Shown here piece by piece: positions 35,752 to 44,242 of a stretch of DNA of 64,000 bases (position 1 is the stretch's first letter; each line of letters begins with the position of its first letter). The stretch comes from Mucilaginibacter kameinonensis (GTDB lineage Bacteria; Bacteroidota; Bacteroidia; Sphingobacteriales; Sphingobacteriaceae), in contig NZ_RCWZ01000003.1 in the NCBI RefSeq assembly GCF_003675385.1, forward strand, positions 558,001 to 622,000. Reading direction: 5' to 3'. The translations under genes were made by a program, and so were the position numbers. The notes beneath the pieces were generated by a model, which made no database searches, was not told where the DNA came from, and was given only the letters and a program-made list of their open reading frames with translations.

Positions 35752-36342
35752 ATGAACATGAAAAAGTCAGTTTTAATAGCCGTTGCTTCGGTAGCTATCG
35801 GATTTTTCTCAACCCAGGCGATGGCTCAGACTCAGGACACAACAAAAAAAGATACTGCTAAAACAACTGCTGCTCCTGCAGCCACATCAACAGCTGCCGC
35901 GTCAAATGATGTGGTTGGCGTTATGGCAACTTCAACTAATTACGCGCCTATGGCGCTTGCAATAAAATCAGCACAGCTTGAGCCAACTTTGCAGGCTCCC
36001 GGCCCCTTCACCATATTTGCACCAAATGACGTAGCCTTCAGCAAATTGCCAAAAGCACAGTTTGATGCCCTGATGAAAGACCCGGCCAAATTTGCCCCTA
36101 TCTTAAAATATCACGTAGTTGCGGGTAAATATACCAAGGCTGATATCATTAAGGCTTTAGGCGCGGGTAAAGGAAAAGCCGACCTTAAAACTATCGACGG
36201 GCAAACCTTGCATTTATCTGTAAACGATAAAAGCAATCTGCAAATTACCGATGCCAAAGGCAATGCTGTACTGGTTACTGCATTTGACACCGAGGCAAGT
36301 AATGGTGTAGTACACGGTATTAATGGCGTTATGATGCCTTAA
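35752..36342 (+). CDS. Fasciclin domain protein, exported
   Basis: The 196-residue protein has a signal peptide ending QAMAQ (about 26 residues), a Thr/Ala/Lys-rich linker (about 27-50) and one FAS1 domain (about 52-196) with the H1 motif GPFTIFAPNDVAFSKLP and the closing NGVVHGINGVMMP. FAS1 proteins mediate adhesion at the cell surface. An alternative start is the ATG two codons later (35758). A strong terminator follows. Confidence 0.92.
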   Translation: MNMKKSVLIAVASVAIGFFSTQAMAQTQDTTKKDTAKTTAAPAATSTAAASNDVVGVMATSTNYAPMALAIKSAQLEPTLQAPGPFTIFAPNDVAFSKLPKAQFDALMKDPAKFAPILKYHVVAGKYTKADIIKALGAGKGKADLKTIDGQTLHLSVNDKSNLQITDAKGNAVLVTAFDTEASNGVVHGINGVMMP

Positions 36343-36375
36343 TCACAGATCATTTTGTTTAAATTTTAAATCCAC

Positions 36376-36406
36376 GAAAAACCCGGTTATCATGACCGGG
36401 TTTTTC
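36376..36406. terminator. Terminator between fasciclin and GNAT genes
   Basis: Arms GAAAAACCCGGT (36376-36387) and ACCGGGTTTTTC (36395-36406) are perfect complements with a 7-base loop. It lies between converging genes and works for both. Confidence 0.9.
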
Positions 36407-36408
36407 AT

Positions 36409-36957
36409 TTAAGGATTGTTAGCCATATAATCAGCTTTGGTCAGTCTGAAATCAAGATATTTACTTCCGGTTTCTTCCTCTGTAAAATCACCAGCGAGAG
36501 CAAAGCCTTTTTTCTGCAATAACTTTAGCGAACTTTGGTTCCCTTCTTGTGGGCACGCGGTTATCAGTTCAAAACCCAGTTTATTAAAACCAGCTTCTAA
36601 TACTGCAGAAACTGCTTCCTGCATGTAACCCAGCCCCTGGTAAATGGGATTAAGCTCATAACCTATTTCTGCCTTTTTTTCGGCAGGCTGGAGGTTCCAG
36701 TAGCAGATTGTTCCTATAAGCTCATCCTCCCCCTTTTGCGTTATACCCCAGTAATACCCATTGCCACTATTTACAATACCTTCTATCTTTTTAATAAATG
36801 CCAACGCCTGCTCAATGGTGGTATCGTTAGGGCGGTCGAGATATTTATTAACCTCGGGGCTCGAACGGATAACCAAGATCCTTGGAGCATCCGATTCAAG
36901 CAATCCGCGTAAATTCAGGCGTTCGGTAACGAGTGTTGCTGTTTCCGGGGTAATCAT
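36409..36957 (-). CDS. GNAT family N-acetyltransferase (RimJ/RimL-like)
   Basis: A 182-residue acetyltransferase with the RimJ/RimL layout: TERLNLRGLLESDAPRIL at the N-terminus, IGTICYWNLQPAEKKAEIGY, the acetyl-CoA loop YQGLGYMQEAV, and ENQSSLKLLQKKGF-like EGNQSSLKLLQKKGF near the end. It likely acetylates an N-terminal amine or a small molecule. It begins two bases after the stop of the membrane protein upstream, so the two are cotranscribed. Confidence 0.88.
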   Translation of the reverse strand: MITPETATLVTERLNLRGLLESDAPRILVIRSSPEVNKYLDRPNDTTIEQALAFIKKIEGIVNSGNGYYWGITQKGEDELIGTICYWNLQPAEKKAEIGYELNPIYQGLGYMQEAVSAVLEAGFNKLGFELITACPQEGNQSSLKLLQKKGFALAGDFTEEETGSKYLDFRLTKADYMANNP

Positions 36958-36959
36958 AG

Positions 36960-37445
36960 CTATGCGATTTTTTTATTTTCCCTGTCGGCAATAAATACCA
37001 CGGGTAATCCTATACAAATTATCAAGGTAAGCATACCGATAAGGATGGTACTTGCAGGAATATGGTAGCCTGGCTTCATGGTTATTTTACTGAGCGGCAC
37101 CACGCCCAAATTCATGATAAGCCACGTTGCTATACCGTAAATAACCGCTACGAAATATTTATTGCGCAATCCGTTGTAAAAGAAGGGATAAAGCAGAAAA
37201 AAGACAGCGCTGAATAAAAAAGCAATGACGTAATGAAAAATAACTCCCGCGACTATCATTTCGGCACCGCCTGCGAAAGCAGCCGGCCCAAAGGCACCGC
37301 TGGCAATAAACTTAAAAATAATGCCCGGATTAAGCTTATAATTCAGGATCATGGCTGCAAGACCATCAAGAGTACCGGTTATAAACCCTGCAAAAAGGAT
37401 ATTAACGAGTTTGCTTTTTTTCTTCGGATTTACTTTTTTTAGCAT
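36960..37445 (-). CDS. Conserved four-helix membrane protein (YagU/DUF1440-like)
   Basis: A 161-residue protein with a basic N-terminus (MLKKVNPKKKSK) and four hydrophobic helices. The first region GFITGTLDGLAAM and the motif FKFIASGAFGPAAFAGG resemble the YagU/DUF1440 family of inner-membrane proteins. Function is unknown. It is the upstream gene of a two-gene unit with the GNAT acetyltransferase. Confidence 0.6.
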   Translation of the reverse strand: MLKKVNPKKKSKLVNILFAGFITGTLDGLAAMILNYKLNPGIIFKFIASGAFGPAAFAGGAEMIVAGVIFHYVIAFLFSAVFFLLYPFFYNGLRNKYFVAVIYGIATWLIMNLGVVPLSKITMKPGYHIPASTILIGMLTLIICIGLPVVFIADRENKKIA

Positions 37446-37546
37446 GGGTAGAAATTTTATCCAAACATAAAGTTATTGTTTAAAAACCTGTTTTTGTAAT
37501 GAACTTTTTATTGATTAGATAAGCGCACATTGTTTATTTTAGCTAC

Positions 37547-38179
37547 ATGCACAATACGTTCACTGTTGAGATACCTAAACTATTCAGTAACGAGCTTTAC
37601 AGGAGGGTCCTGATAAGCAACAATGGTATTACCATCGAAATACCTCAAATTCAAAACCTTGTATCTACACCCTCGGATGAACTTATAGCTTTTAGGTATG
37701 GAGTAAAGGGAATAAGAGGCTATGCATTCACTATTGGCCGTCATTACTTTATCGAGATAAAAACCGCACGACAAGATGCGATCACCATAAAATTTAGCAG
37801 CTACTATGGCTTCCGCAAGAAAATCTATCGGAAAGCATGGATTGATATCGTCAATAAATTATGGGATTATCACTTTGTGAACCATTATCTCAGCCATTAC
37901 AACAGATATAAAAATGGCGAAAGTTTTGAATTTTGCGGCATGACCTTTCAGGAAGGTACAATCAGTTGGGATAACAAAAACATACTTCCGTATGCCCAGG
38001 TAGGCCTCGGGAACTATGTTAATTATTTTATGGTTTACCACAAGGAAAATAAAAGTCAGCAAAAAAGCTACAACTTTAGGAACGACTGGAACGCGCTGGC
38101 ATTGCAATCGCTTTTGAAAACTATCGTAAAAGAGCACCAAAGTGCTGCGGGTGAAATTACTTCAGATATTCATCCATAA
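37547..38179 (+). CDS. Hypothetical cytoplasmic protein
   Basis: The 210-residue protein has no signal peptide or membrane segment. Its first half is beta-rich (VEIPKLFSNELYRRVLISNN, LIAFRYGVKGIRGYAFTIGR), with the look of a PH-like or bacterial signalling fold; the second half has FEFCGMTFQEGTISW and a helical C-terminus. I do not recognise a family. The coding sequence is AT-rich compared with neighbours. Its 3' end overlaps the converging esterase gene by 23 bases. Confidence 0.6.
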   Translation: MHNTFTVEIPKLFSNELYRRVLISNNGITIEIPQIQNLVSTPSDELIAFRYGVKGIRGYAFTIGRHYFIEIKTARQDAITIKFSSYYGFRKKIYRKAWIDIVNKLWDYHFVNHYLSHYNRYKNGESFEFCGMTFQEGTISWDNKNILPYAQVGLGNYVNYFMVYHKENKSQQKSYNFRNDWNALALQSLLKTIVKEHQSAAGEITSDIHP

Positions 38180-39065
38180 AATAAAATACCCTTTTCCTGA
38201 TATCTTCAGCATCAAACATTACCCCGTAATGCGGCGCGTTAGGTACTATGATGATCTCATTTTTAACTCCGGCAAGTTTAAGATAAGAGCTTAGCAATAC
38301 CGACTGGGTATAATTGACCGATTCGTCCTTTTCACCCTGAACGATTAGAAATGGCGGATCGTTTTTATCAACGTATGTAACCGGACTGGCTATATTAGCC
38401 AGATCGGGTCGGTCAATCGCATATGCACCAAGCAGCAAACTAACCGGGCTTTTAGGATCATTAACATCACTGCCTTTAAGCGACAGGAAATTTGACGGCC
38501 CGTAAAAGTCGAGCGCCAGTTTTATTTTAAAATGAGGTTGGTTTCCTCCGGGATAAAATTCTTTGACATTGTTATTGTTTGATAGAGCCAGCAACGAAGC
38601 CAGATGCCCTCCGGCCGAGAAGCCTATCACCCCAAACTTGTCTTTATTAAGCTTATATTTTGAAGCGTTTTGATACAAGAATTCGATAGCCTGGTTACAA
38701 TCCTGAATTTGTGCCGGGAATGGTGCGGTAGTGCTCCAGCGGTAATCGATAGAAGCCACGGCATAACCATTATCGATAAAACCCTGAACAGTTTTCTGCA
38801 TGTAACCCATATCTGCATATTTATCATTCAGCATCCAGGCCCCACCATGAATCCAGATGATAACCGGGTAGCTATCTTTTGCAACCGGCGGCAGGTAAAT
38901 ATCCAGTAAATGCTTTTTTAAAGTATCGCCCGCGTAGTTTACATCGCCATATAAAACAGTCCCCTTCGGAAAAAATGGCTGTTTAGGGCTTGAAGTTTGA
39001 GCGTGGACAGATGCAGACAAAGCGCAGGTCAGAATGATCAGCAGGTTTCGGGTTATCTTTTTCAT
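38157..39065 (-). CDS. Alpha/beta hydrolase (esterase/lipase, BD-FAE-like), exported
   Basis: A 302-residue protein with a signal peptide ending SVHAQ (about residue 23) and an alpha/beta-hydrolase fold: oxyanion motif HGGAW near 73, nucleophile S150 in GFSAGGH, acid D247 in GEKDESV and H279 in NAPHYG. It should hydrolyse acyl esters in the periplasm, perhaps acetyl or feruloyl groups from polysaccharides. It follows the nuoAB-173aa-DoxX run on the same strand with a 37-base gap, which may be accidental. Confidence 0.9.
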   Translation of the reverse strand: MKKITRNLLIILTCALSASVHAQTSSPKQPFFPKGTVLYGDVNYAGDTLKKHLLDIYLPPVAKDSYPVIIWIHGGAWMLNDKYADMGYMQKTVQGFIDNGYAVASIDYRWSTTAPFPAQIQDCNQAIEFLYQNASKYKLNKDKFGVIGFSAGGHLASLLALSNNNNVKEFYPGGNQPHFKIKLALDFYGPSNFLSLKGSDVNDPKSPVSLLLGAYAIDRPDLANIASPVTYVDKNDPPFLIVQGEKDESVNYTQSVLLSSYLKLAGVKNEIIIVPNAPHYGVMFDAEDIRKRVFYFMDEYLK

Positions 39066-39102
39066 AATTGGTTAATCGCTTAAAGATAAGATATATCCCT
39101 AA

Positions 39103-39555
39103 TCAAATTCCTAACGAAAAATATAAAATCCAGGCTATGAACAACAATTGCAATGGAATGCGAAACCAAAGGTAGCCGGTACCACTTCCGTCATATGTGG
39201 CTTTTTCAAAATTGACATGTTTTATGGCAGCGTTGATGTTAGCGGGTAACATAACCACAAACATAACAAGTAAAATAATACCTGCGATATGCCTTGTGCC
39301 ATTAACAACCAGTAAAGGCCCGAGGATTATTTCCATTACGCCCGTTAAATAAACCAAGGTGCCTTTAAATGGGATAAAAGCCGCCATCATCATTACCATA
39401 CCTTTGGTAAACATAAAGTGCCCCAATGAGGCAAACCAAAGCATCAGCATCATGGCGACATTACCGCTAAGCATAACATTCCAATCGCTCATAAAAAGGC
39501 GGGAGATCATGAGTGTAAGGATAAAACTTATGATGAGAACGAGCAGGACTTTCAT
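39103..39555 (-). CDS. DoxX-like small membrane protein
   Basis: A 150-residue protein of four or five membrane helices, Met-rich (SGNVAMMLMLWFASLGHFMF, KGMVMMMAAFIP), with the DoxX-type GH in SLGHFMF and the motif LPANINAAIKHVNFEKATYDG. It lies six bases after the 173-residue membrane protein gene, so the two are translated from one message. Function is unknown; DoxX relatives are tied to quinone-linked redox processes, which would fit the complex I genes upstream, but this is inference. Confidence 0.7.
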   Translation of the reverse strand: MKVLLVLIISFILTLMISRLFMSDWNVMLSGNVAMMLMLWFASLGHFMFTKGMVMMMAAFIPFKGTLVYLTGVMEIILGPLLVVNGTRHIAGIILLVMFVVMLPANINAAIKHVNFEKATYDGSGTGYLWFRIPLQLLFIAWILYFSLGI

Positions 39556-39561
39556 AGTTAA

Positions 39562-40083
39562 CTAAACTTTAGACATGGCAAATACACTTAAGTAACCAAA
39601 ACTACCAAAATATATTGCGAAGAAGATAAAATCCCAAACCGTGATATCTCTGTTATCAAATAAATCTTTATATTGATTAGTTGGCATACCTAACTCTTGC
39701 CCTTGAATTTTTCTGCTTGTTATTCTAAGTCCCTGGTATAAAAACAACAATATAGTTGTATTTAGCAAAACGCCCCGTGCCCCGTTGTAAACGGTATTGT
39801 TTTTCAATAAAAAGAATAAGCAGATATGAACTGCTCCAAACCCACACCAAATTAAAAAGGTTTTTAAATTTCTTAAAGAAACGTAGTTTAGAAAATAATT
39901 GAACAGTTGAAGGGGTACCGTGTAAAAAATTAAACTAACAACTTTATTGGGGCCTACATCGCAAAAGTTATAAAATATAAAAATCACTGTTATGACGCCA
40001 TAGCCCCACACAGTAACTAAATCCCATGTGGACAATGGCTCAAAATAAAATAGTGGCTTTTTTAAACCTTTAGGTCCCGGCAT
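39562..40083 (-). CDS. Hypothetical membrane protein between nuoB and a DoxX gene
   Basis: A 173-residue protein with five likely membrane helices and a short charged loop (LRITSRKIQGQELGMPTNQY) near residue 125-145. No known family is recognised. It starts four bases after the nuoB stop. Its coding DNA is visibly more AT-rich than nuoA/nuoB and the DoxX gene around it, hinting at a later insertion into the transcription unit. Confidence 0.6.
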   Translation of the reverse strand: MPGPKGLKKPLFYFEPLSTWDLVTVWGYGVITVIFIFYNFCDVGPNKVVSLIFYTVPLQLFNYFLNYVSLRNLKTFLIWCGFGAVHICLFFLLKNNTVYNGARGVLLNTTILLFLYQGLRITSRKIQGQELGMPTNQYKDLFDNRDITVWDFIFFAIYFGSFGYLSVFAMSKV

Positions 40084-40087
40084 TATT

Positions 40088-40570
40088 TTACGCCTTTATC
40101 AACTGCTCCCCTTCAATCTTCTTCTGCAGTTCTAAAATAGCGCCAATAAGCGCTTCCGGCCGGGGTGGGCAGCCTTGTACATACACATCAACAGGAATTA
40201 CCCTGTCAACGCCTTTTACCACATGATAGCCATGCTGCCAGTATGGGCCGCCGCAGTTGGAACATGAGCCCATCGAGATCACGTATTTAGGGTCGGGCAT
40301 TTGTTCGTAAAGGCGTTTAATGCGTTCGGCCATTTTGAAGGTAACAGTACCCGCAATGATGATCACATCAGCCTGGCGGGCAGAGGGGCGCGGGAAAACA
40401 CCAAAACGGTCAAGGTCATATGTAGAGGCCATAGAGCCCATCATTTCAATAGCACAGCAGGCTATACCAAAACTAAGCGGCCATAATGATGACAAACGTG
40501 CCCAGTTGAGCAGGTCATTCATTTTGGTTATCACTACGCCACCGTTTTCACTTGTTATATCGTTATTCAT
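40088..40570 (-). CDS. nuoB: NADH-quinone oxidoreductase subunit B
   Basis: A 160-residue PSST-type subunit that carries the N2 [4Fe-4S] cluster, the last electron carrier before quinone. The four ligands are in place: C38 and C39 in IACCAIEMM, C103 in MGSCSNCGG and C134 in VQGCPPRPEA. It overlaps the end of nuoA by eight bases (translational coupling). The remaining complex I genes are not adjacent: nuoC and nuoD lie at 47797 and 49414 on the other strand, and none of the others is in the window. Confidence 0.96.
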   Translation of the reverse strand: MNNDITSENGGVVITKMNDLLNWARLSSLWPLSFGIACCAIEMMGSMASTYDLDRFGVFPRPSARQADVIIIAGTVTFKMAERIKRLYEQMPDPKYVISMGSCSNCGGPYWQHGYHVVKGVDRVIPVDVYVQGCPPRPEALIGAILELQKKIEGEQLIKA

Positions 40571-41177
40571 TTGCAGGCTTTTTAAAGGCAGGTTTAAACA
40601 TTGGTTTGCGGGCGGGCTCGGCAGAAGGTGTAGTTGCAGCAGCAGCGGCAGTTGCAGTAGCAGGCACTACGGTATCGGCGTTGAAAGCTTTTACTGTAAA
40701 CGTGCTTTGCTCCTGGTTTAACTGCTCATACAATGATGGCGGGATGTGCACATCGGTATGTGGCACAACCGGGGCAGGTTTTATCCAATCCAGGTCGCCT
40801 TTGCGCCAAACGTAAACCAAACCAACAATCAGGATGCCCAAAAACACAAACATCTCCGCCAATGAAAGCCATCCCCAGCGTGTGTCCTGTGCCGCAATTT
40901 CATGGCTGCCAAATACTGTAGCCCATGGAAAAATAAATACCATCTCTACATCAAACAGCAAAAAAACCAATGCTATAACATAAAAACGCGGATTAAAGGG
41001 CAACCAGGCATTACCGGTAGGTTCCTCACCACATTCGTAAGAGCTTAATTTTTCGGCGTTGGGATTATTAGGGGCTAAAAGTCTGTTGATAAAAAATATC
41101 ACACACACCATTATTATCCCTGTAATAATAAAGATGAGTATCTTTCCAAATTCTGATATTTGCGAAACATCCGTCAT
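40563..41177 (-). CDS. nuoA: NADH-quinone oxidoreductase subunit A, with long C-terminal tail
   Basis: Start taken at the ATG at 41177 (MTDVSQISEF). The first 125 residues are a normal three-helix NuoA with the family motif KLSSYECGEEPTGNAW and FYVIALVFLLFDVEMVF. The usual protein ends about there; this one goes on for roughly 75 residues with an Ala/Pro/Thr/Lys-rich tail (ATATAAAAATTPSAEPARKP) that has no equivalent in ordinary NuoA. The start codon overlaps that of the divergent flavoprotein gene. It is a membrane-arm subunit close to the quinone site. Confidence 0.93.
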   Translation of the reverse strand: MTDVSQISEFGKILIFIITGIIMVCVIFFINRLLAPNNPNAEKLSSYECGEEPTGNAWLPFNPRFYVIALVFLLFDVEMVFIFPWATVFGSHEIAAQDTRWGWLSLAEMFVFLGILIVGLVYVWRKGDLDWIKPAPVVPHTDVHIPPSLYEQLNQEQSTFTVKAFNADTVVPATATAAAAATTPSAEPARKPMFKPAFKKPANE

Positions 41178-42390
41178 GAGTACAAATTTAGTAAAACAAA
41201 CAGATTTTGACGCTATAATAATTGGTGGAGGTGCATGCGGCCTCATGTGTGCCGTACAGGCGGGCTTTTTGGGCAAACATGTACTGGTGCTTGAAAAAAA
41301 CGACCGTGTTGGCGCCAAGATCCTCATCAGCGGTGGCGGGCGTTGTAACTACACCAACCTTTACGCCACAGATCAGCAGTTTATTTCGCAGAATCCACAT
41401 TTCTGTAAATCAGCCTTTTCGCAATGGACAGTTGATGATACGGTCAGCTTTTTTGAAACTTATGGTATCAGCGGTAAAGAAAAAACACTTGGTCAGCTTT
41501 TTCCGGTAAGCGACAAAGCGAAAGACGTTGTTGAGGTTTTCACCAATCTGTGTGATGATCTTGGGCAGGAGATTTGGCTTGATACAGAAGTAAAAGCCAT
41601 TGAAAAAACTGACGATGGCTTTACAGTTCGCGCGGAAGTAAATGGCAAGCAGGAATATATAAGCGCCGCCAGCGTAGTAATGGCGGCGGGCGGTTTGCCT
41701 ATTCCTAAAATGGGAGCTACAGATTTTGGTCTGCGCACTGCCCGCAATTTTGGTTTAAAAGTTACTGATACCGCCCCTGCCCTGGTGCCGCTTACCATTA
41801 CCGGTAAAGACCAGCCATGGTACGAGCAACTATCCGGCAACAGCATTTTTTGCAGGGTTTGGAACGACAGGGCCAGCTTTGAAGAGAACATCCTGTTTAC
41901 TCATTGGGGCCTCAGCGGACCAGCCATTTTGCAAATTTCTTCCTACTGGAAACCCGGCGAATCTATCAATATCGACCTGCTCCCTAATCAAAACATTGCC
42001 GACCTGATTCAACAGGAAAAGGAAACCAATGGCAAAAAAATGTTGCTGGCCTACATAGCATCGTTATATACCCGCAAATTTGCCGAGGCATTGAGTGATA
42101 AGCTACCAGCCGAGAAAAACATGGCATCGTTGAATAAAACCGATATTGAAAATATCAGCACACTTATTCATGATTTTAAGGTGAAACCTGCCGGCGATAA
42201 AGGTTATGATAAAGCCGAAGTGATGCGCGGCGGTGTAGCTACTGATGAGCTATCGTCCAAAACACTGGAAGCTAAAAAAGTACCCGGGTTGTTTTTCGGA
42301 GGTGAGTGTGTGGATGTTACCGGTTGGCTCGGCGGCTATAATTTTCAATGGGCCTGGGCAAGCGGCTTTGTAATAGCGCAGAATATATAA
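41176..42390 (+). CDS. HI0933-like NAD(P)/FAD-dependent oxidoreductase (YhiN type)
   Basis: Start taken at the ATG at 41176 (MSTNLVKQTD), just before the FAD-binding strand AIIIGGGACGLMCA; the frame remains open upstream to 41059, inside nuoA, but the extra residues are unconserved. Length is about 404 residues. Typical marks are LISGGGRCNYTN, the C-terminal TGWLGGYNFQWAWASGF and VLPAGGLP-like AAGGLPIPKMG. Members bind FAD and are of unknown physiological substrate. It starts head-to-head with nuoA with no intergenic space. Confidence 0.92.
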   Translation: MSTNLVKQTDFDAIIIGGGACGLMCAVQAGFLGKHVLVLEKNDRVGAKILISGGGRCNYTNLYATDQQFISQNPHFCKSAFSQWTVDDTVSFFETYGISGKEKTLGQLFPVSDKAKDVVEVFTNLCDDLGQEIWLDTEVKAIEKTDDGFTVRAEVNGKQEYISAASVVMAAGGLPIPKMGATDFGLRTARNFGLKVTDTAPALVPLTITGKDQPWYEQLSGNSIFCRVWNDRASFEENILFTHWGLSGPAILQISSYWKPGESINIDLLPNQNIADLIQQEKETNGKKMLLAYIASLYTRKFAEALSDKLPAEKNMASLNKTDIENISTLIHDFKVKPAGDKGYDKAEVMRGGVATDELSSKTLEAKKVPGLFFGGECVDVTGWLGGYNFQWAWASGFVIAQNI

Positions 42391-42411
42391 TATTAACCAT
42401 TCCCAAAATCC

Positions 42412-42500
42412 ATGTCATTGCGAGCGAAGCGTGGCAATCGCACGGAAGCATGGCCGCTCTGGGCAGCGTGCGGTTGCTTCGTATCTTATAATCACGTCAT
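42412..42500. repeat. GTCATTGCGAGG-type dispersed repeat, copy 3 (subtype B)
   Basis: Begins ATGTCATTGCGAGCGAAGCG and runs to GCGGTTGCTTCGTATCTTAT; the expected right end is degenerate here, and a matching end occurs only at 42709-42720. Confidence 0.7.
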
Positions 42501-42551
42501 TGTAAGTTATTGATTATTAATGATATTTTTTTGATTCTATTATTGTAAATA

Positions 42552-42640
42552 TGGGCGTTGCCTGCGGCCCGTGCTATACGCTCATACTACACAGGCATTA
42601 GCCACAAGGCCGGTATCCGCTCCTATCACTAACGCGGCCT
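42552..42640. repeat. Interspersed GGGCGTTGCC-type repeat, copy 2
   Basis: Contains GGGCGTTGCCTGCGGCCCG, GCTATACGCTC, GGCCGGTATCCGCTCCTATC and ACTAACGCGG. It follows the word order of the copy at 1083-1185. Confidence 0.6.
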
Positions 42641-42728
42641 CCGCACACCATCTCTAAAATATACGCTATACGTCATCACGTTTTTTTTCAGGCCCGCCTG
42701 ATGGTTACTCGCAATGACGATAGTTTAT

Positions 42729-43610
42729 CTACCGCTCCACTATTTTGTAGTTTTTATACTCGCTAACCCTCCAACCGGTAATATCTTCTACCTTCTGCAA
42801 TAGCTTACGCCTGAAGTTCATCTGGTTTCTCAATTTTTTGTGGTCGAAATCGATATTCCAATTGGTGGCCGCAATCCGTTTTTGCATTGGCGCGGGGTGT
42901 GTCCCGGTAAAGCGGATCAGGCGATCGGCATTGCTGTAGTCAAACTCGTAAGTTTCGGGCAGGTTTTGCGCCATCCAGTTTTCATCATGATAAAACTGGT
43001 TAAAATTGCGCACCTTATTGCTTAAGCCTTTAGGTGGCTTGGCCCAACCATAATGATAGATATAAGCATCAATAAGTTTTACGTTTATTTTGCGATCATC
43101 AAGTCTGAAGCCCTGAGCATCGCGGTATGAATGGATGCCTTTGATGTTCTTGAGTAAACGGATTTCGCGGCGGTACCAACGTCTCGAATGCCCGTAATAA
43201 TCATACGAGCCATAAAAATGCAGGTATTTAAACAGCAGACCTTCGATATTAGGTTTATTCAAAGCTTCCTGCATTTCCTTTTTTATCAGCGGATGATATT
43301 TTTCGTGTACGGCTTCATCACCCTGAATGTAAAAGCACCAGTCGGCATCCGGCGATATAGCAGCAAAAGCTTTATCCGTTTCTGTAGCAAACACCTTCCC
43401 CCCTTCTCGCTGGGATTCGTCCCAAACCGAATCGATGATTTTGATAACCGGTGAGTTGATAGCCTCGATCAGTCCGCGGGTGCCATCGTCAGAATTACCA
43501 ACCACAACAATAAACTCATCACAAAGCGGCAATATCGAACCAATAGCCTCCACAATAGGATAATCGTTACGTACAGCGTTCCTGATAAAGGTAAAACCGG
43601 ATACTTTCAT
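42729..43610 (-). CDS. Glycosyltransferase family 2 (WaaE/KdtX-like)
   Basis: Start taken at the ATG at 43610 (MKVSGFTFIRNAV); nine more in-frame codons lie upstream. The 293-residue protein begins like lipopolysaccharide core beta-1,4-glucosyltransferases: SGFTFIRNAVRNDYPIVEAI, then DEFIVVVGNSDDGTRGLI and the DxD-like EGDE-type site WCFYIQGDEAVHE. The C-terminal half is basic and aromatic (RRWYRREIRLLKN). It likely adds a sugar to a cell-surface glycan at the cytoplasmic face of the membrane. No other glycosylation genes are adjacent. Confidence 0.85.
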   Translation of the reverse strand: MKVSGFTFIRNAVRNDYPIVEAIGSILPLCDEFIVVVGNSDDGTRGLIEAINSPVIKIIDSVWDESQREGGKVFATETDKAFAAISPDADWCFYIQGDEAVHEKYHPLIKKEMQEALNKPNIEGLLFKYLHFYGSYDYYGHSRRWYRREIRLLKNIKGIHSYRDAQGFRLDDRKINVKLIDAYIYHYGWAKPPKGLSNKVRNFNQFYHDENWMAQNLPETYEFDYSNADRLIRFTGTHPAPMQKRIAATNWNIDFDHKKLRNQMNFRRKLLQKVEDITGWRVSEYKNYKIVER

Positions 43611-43786
43611 AGCTGCGAAGATAATTAACAGAATCAAGACTTATAGAAACAAGATTCGAGACAGTACTCAGTGGCTACAATCAATTTGTGACATTGGGAT
43701 TAACGCATTTTGGCCGCCGATGCGTTAATTTGTAAATTATTAATTTATCGCATTATTAGCGATAACCCATATCAATCAATATCACT

Positions 43787-44176
43787 ATGAAGGCACTCGC
43801 CAAACAGCTTTTTAAAACTTTCCTTTTTTCGGTTATCATATCCATCATAGCAAGTTGTGCTTATTACGCGCTTCAACACAAAGGCGTAGGTGAAGATTTG
43901 AAAGTAATACTACCCTCACTATCAGAGAGTTTAGCATTCCTCAATATTATCATTTTTGTAATGACACTGCCTATGTTGTTTTTAGCAAACCCGGCATATT
44001 ACAATAACCTTTCAATAAGGCTTGTGCTTTATTATGCCGGTTCTGTTGTGTTTACAATTACAGCGTTCAGGCTGCAGTTAAGTCCCGAAAACAAGGCGTT
44101 TTACTTTATTACCGCCATTACCTTTGTAATAGTACATAGCGTTTTTTATTACCTGATGACCAAAAAACGTCGATGA
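43787..44176 (+). CDS. Hypothetical small membrane protein
   Basis: A 129-residue protein with four hydrophobic helices separated by short polar loops and a basic C-terminus (MTKKRR). No family is recognised. It lies 52 bases before the purK transcription start region on the same strand. Confidence 0.6.
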   Translation: MKALAKQLFKTFLFSVIISIIASCAYYALQHKGVGEDLKVILPSLSESLAFLNIIIFVMTLPMLFLANPAYYNNLSIRLVLYYAGSVVFTITAFRLQLSPENKAFYFITAITFVIVHSVFYYLMTKKRR

Positions 44177-44242
44177 TTAGTCGTAGTTTAAAGCATTAAT
44201 AGGCTTTTTGAAAGATTTAGGCTAAACTTGCAGTTGCAAAAT

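Larger units (their letters stand above)
42391..42728. other. Intergenic region made of two interspersed repeats
   Basis: The 338 bases between converging genes carry a GTCATTGCGAGC repeat at the left (42412 on), a GGGCGTTGCC repeat in the middle (42552-42640) and a short CTCGCAATGACG end at 42709-42720 that matches the usual right end of the first family. No gene is seen. Confidence 0.6.

Noticed and set aside
37547..38179. Spurious frame because of overlap with the esterase gene
   Set aside because: The overlap is only 23 bases at the 3' ends, and the rest has a normal protein-like composition, so it is kept as a gene.
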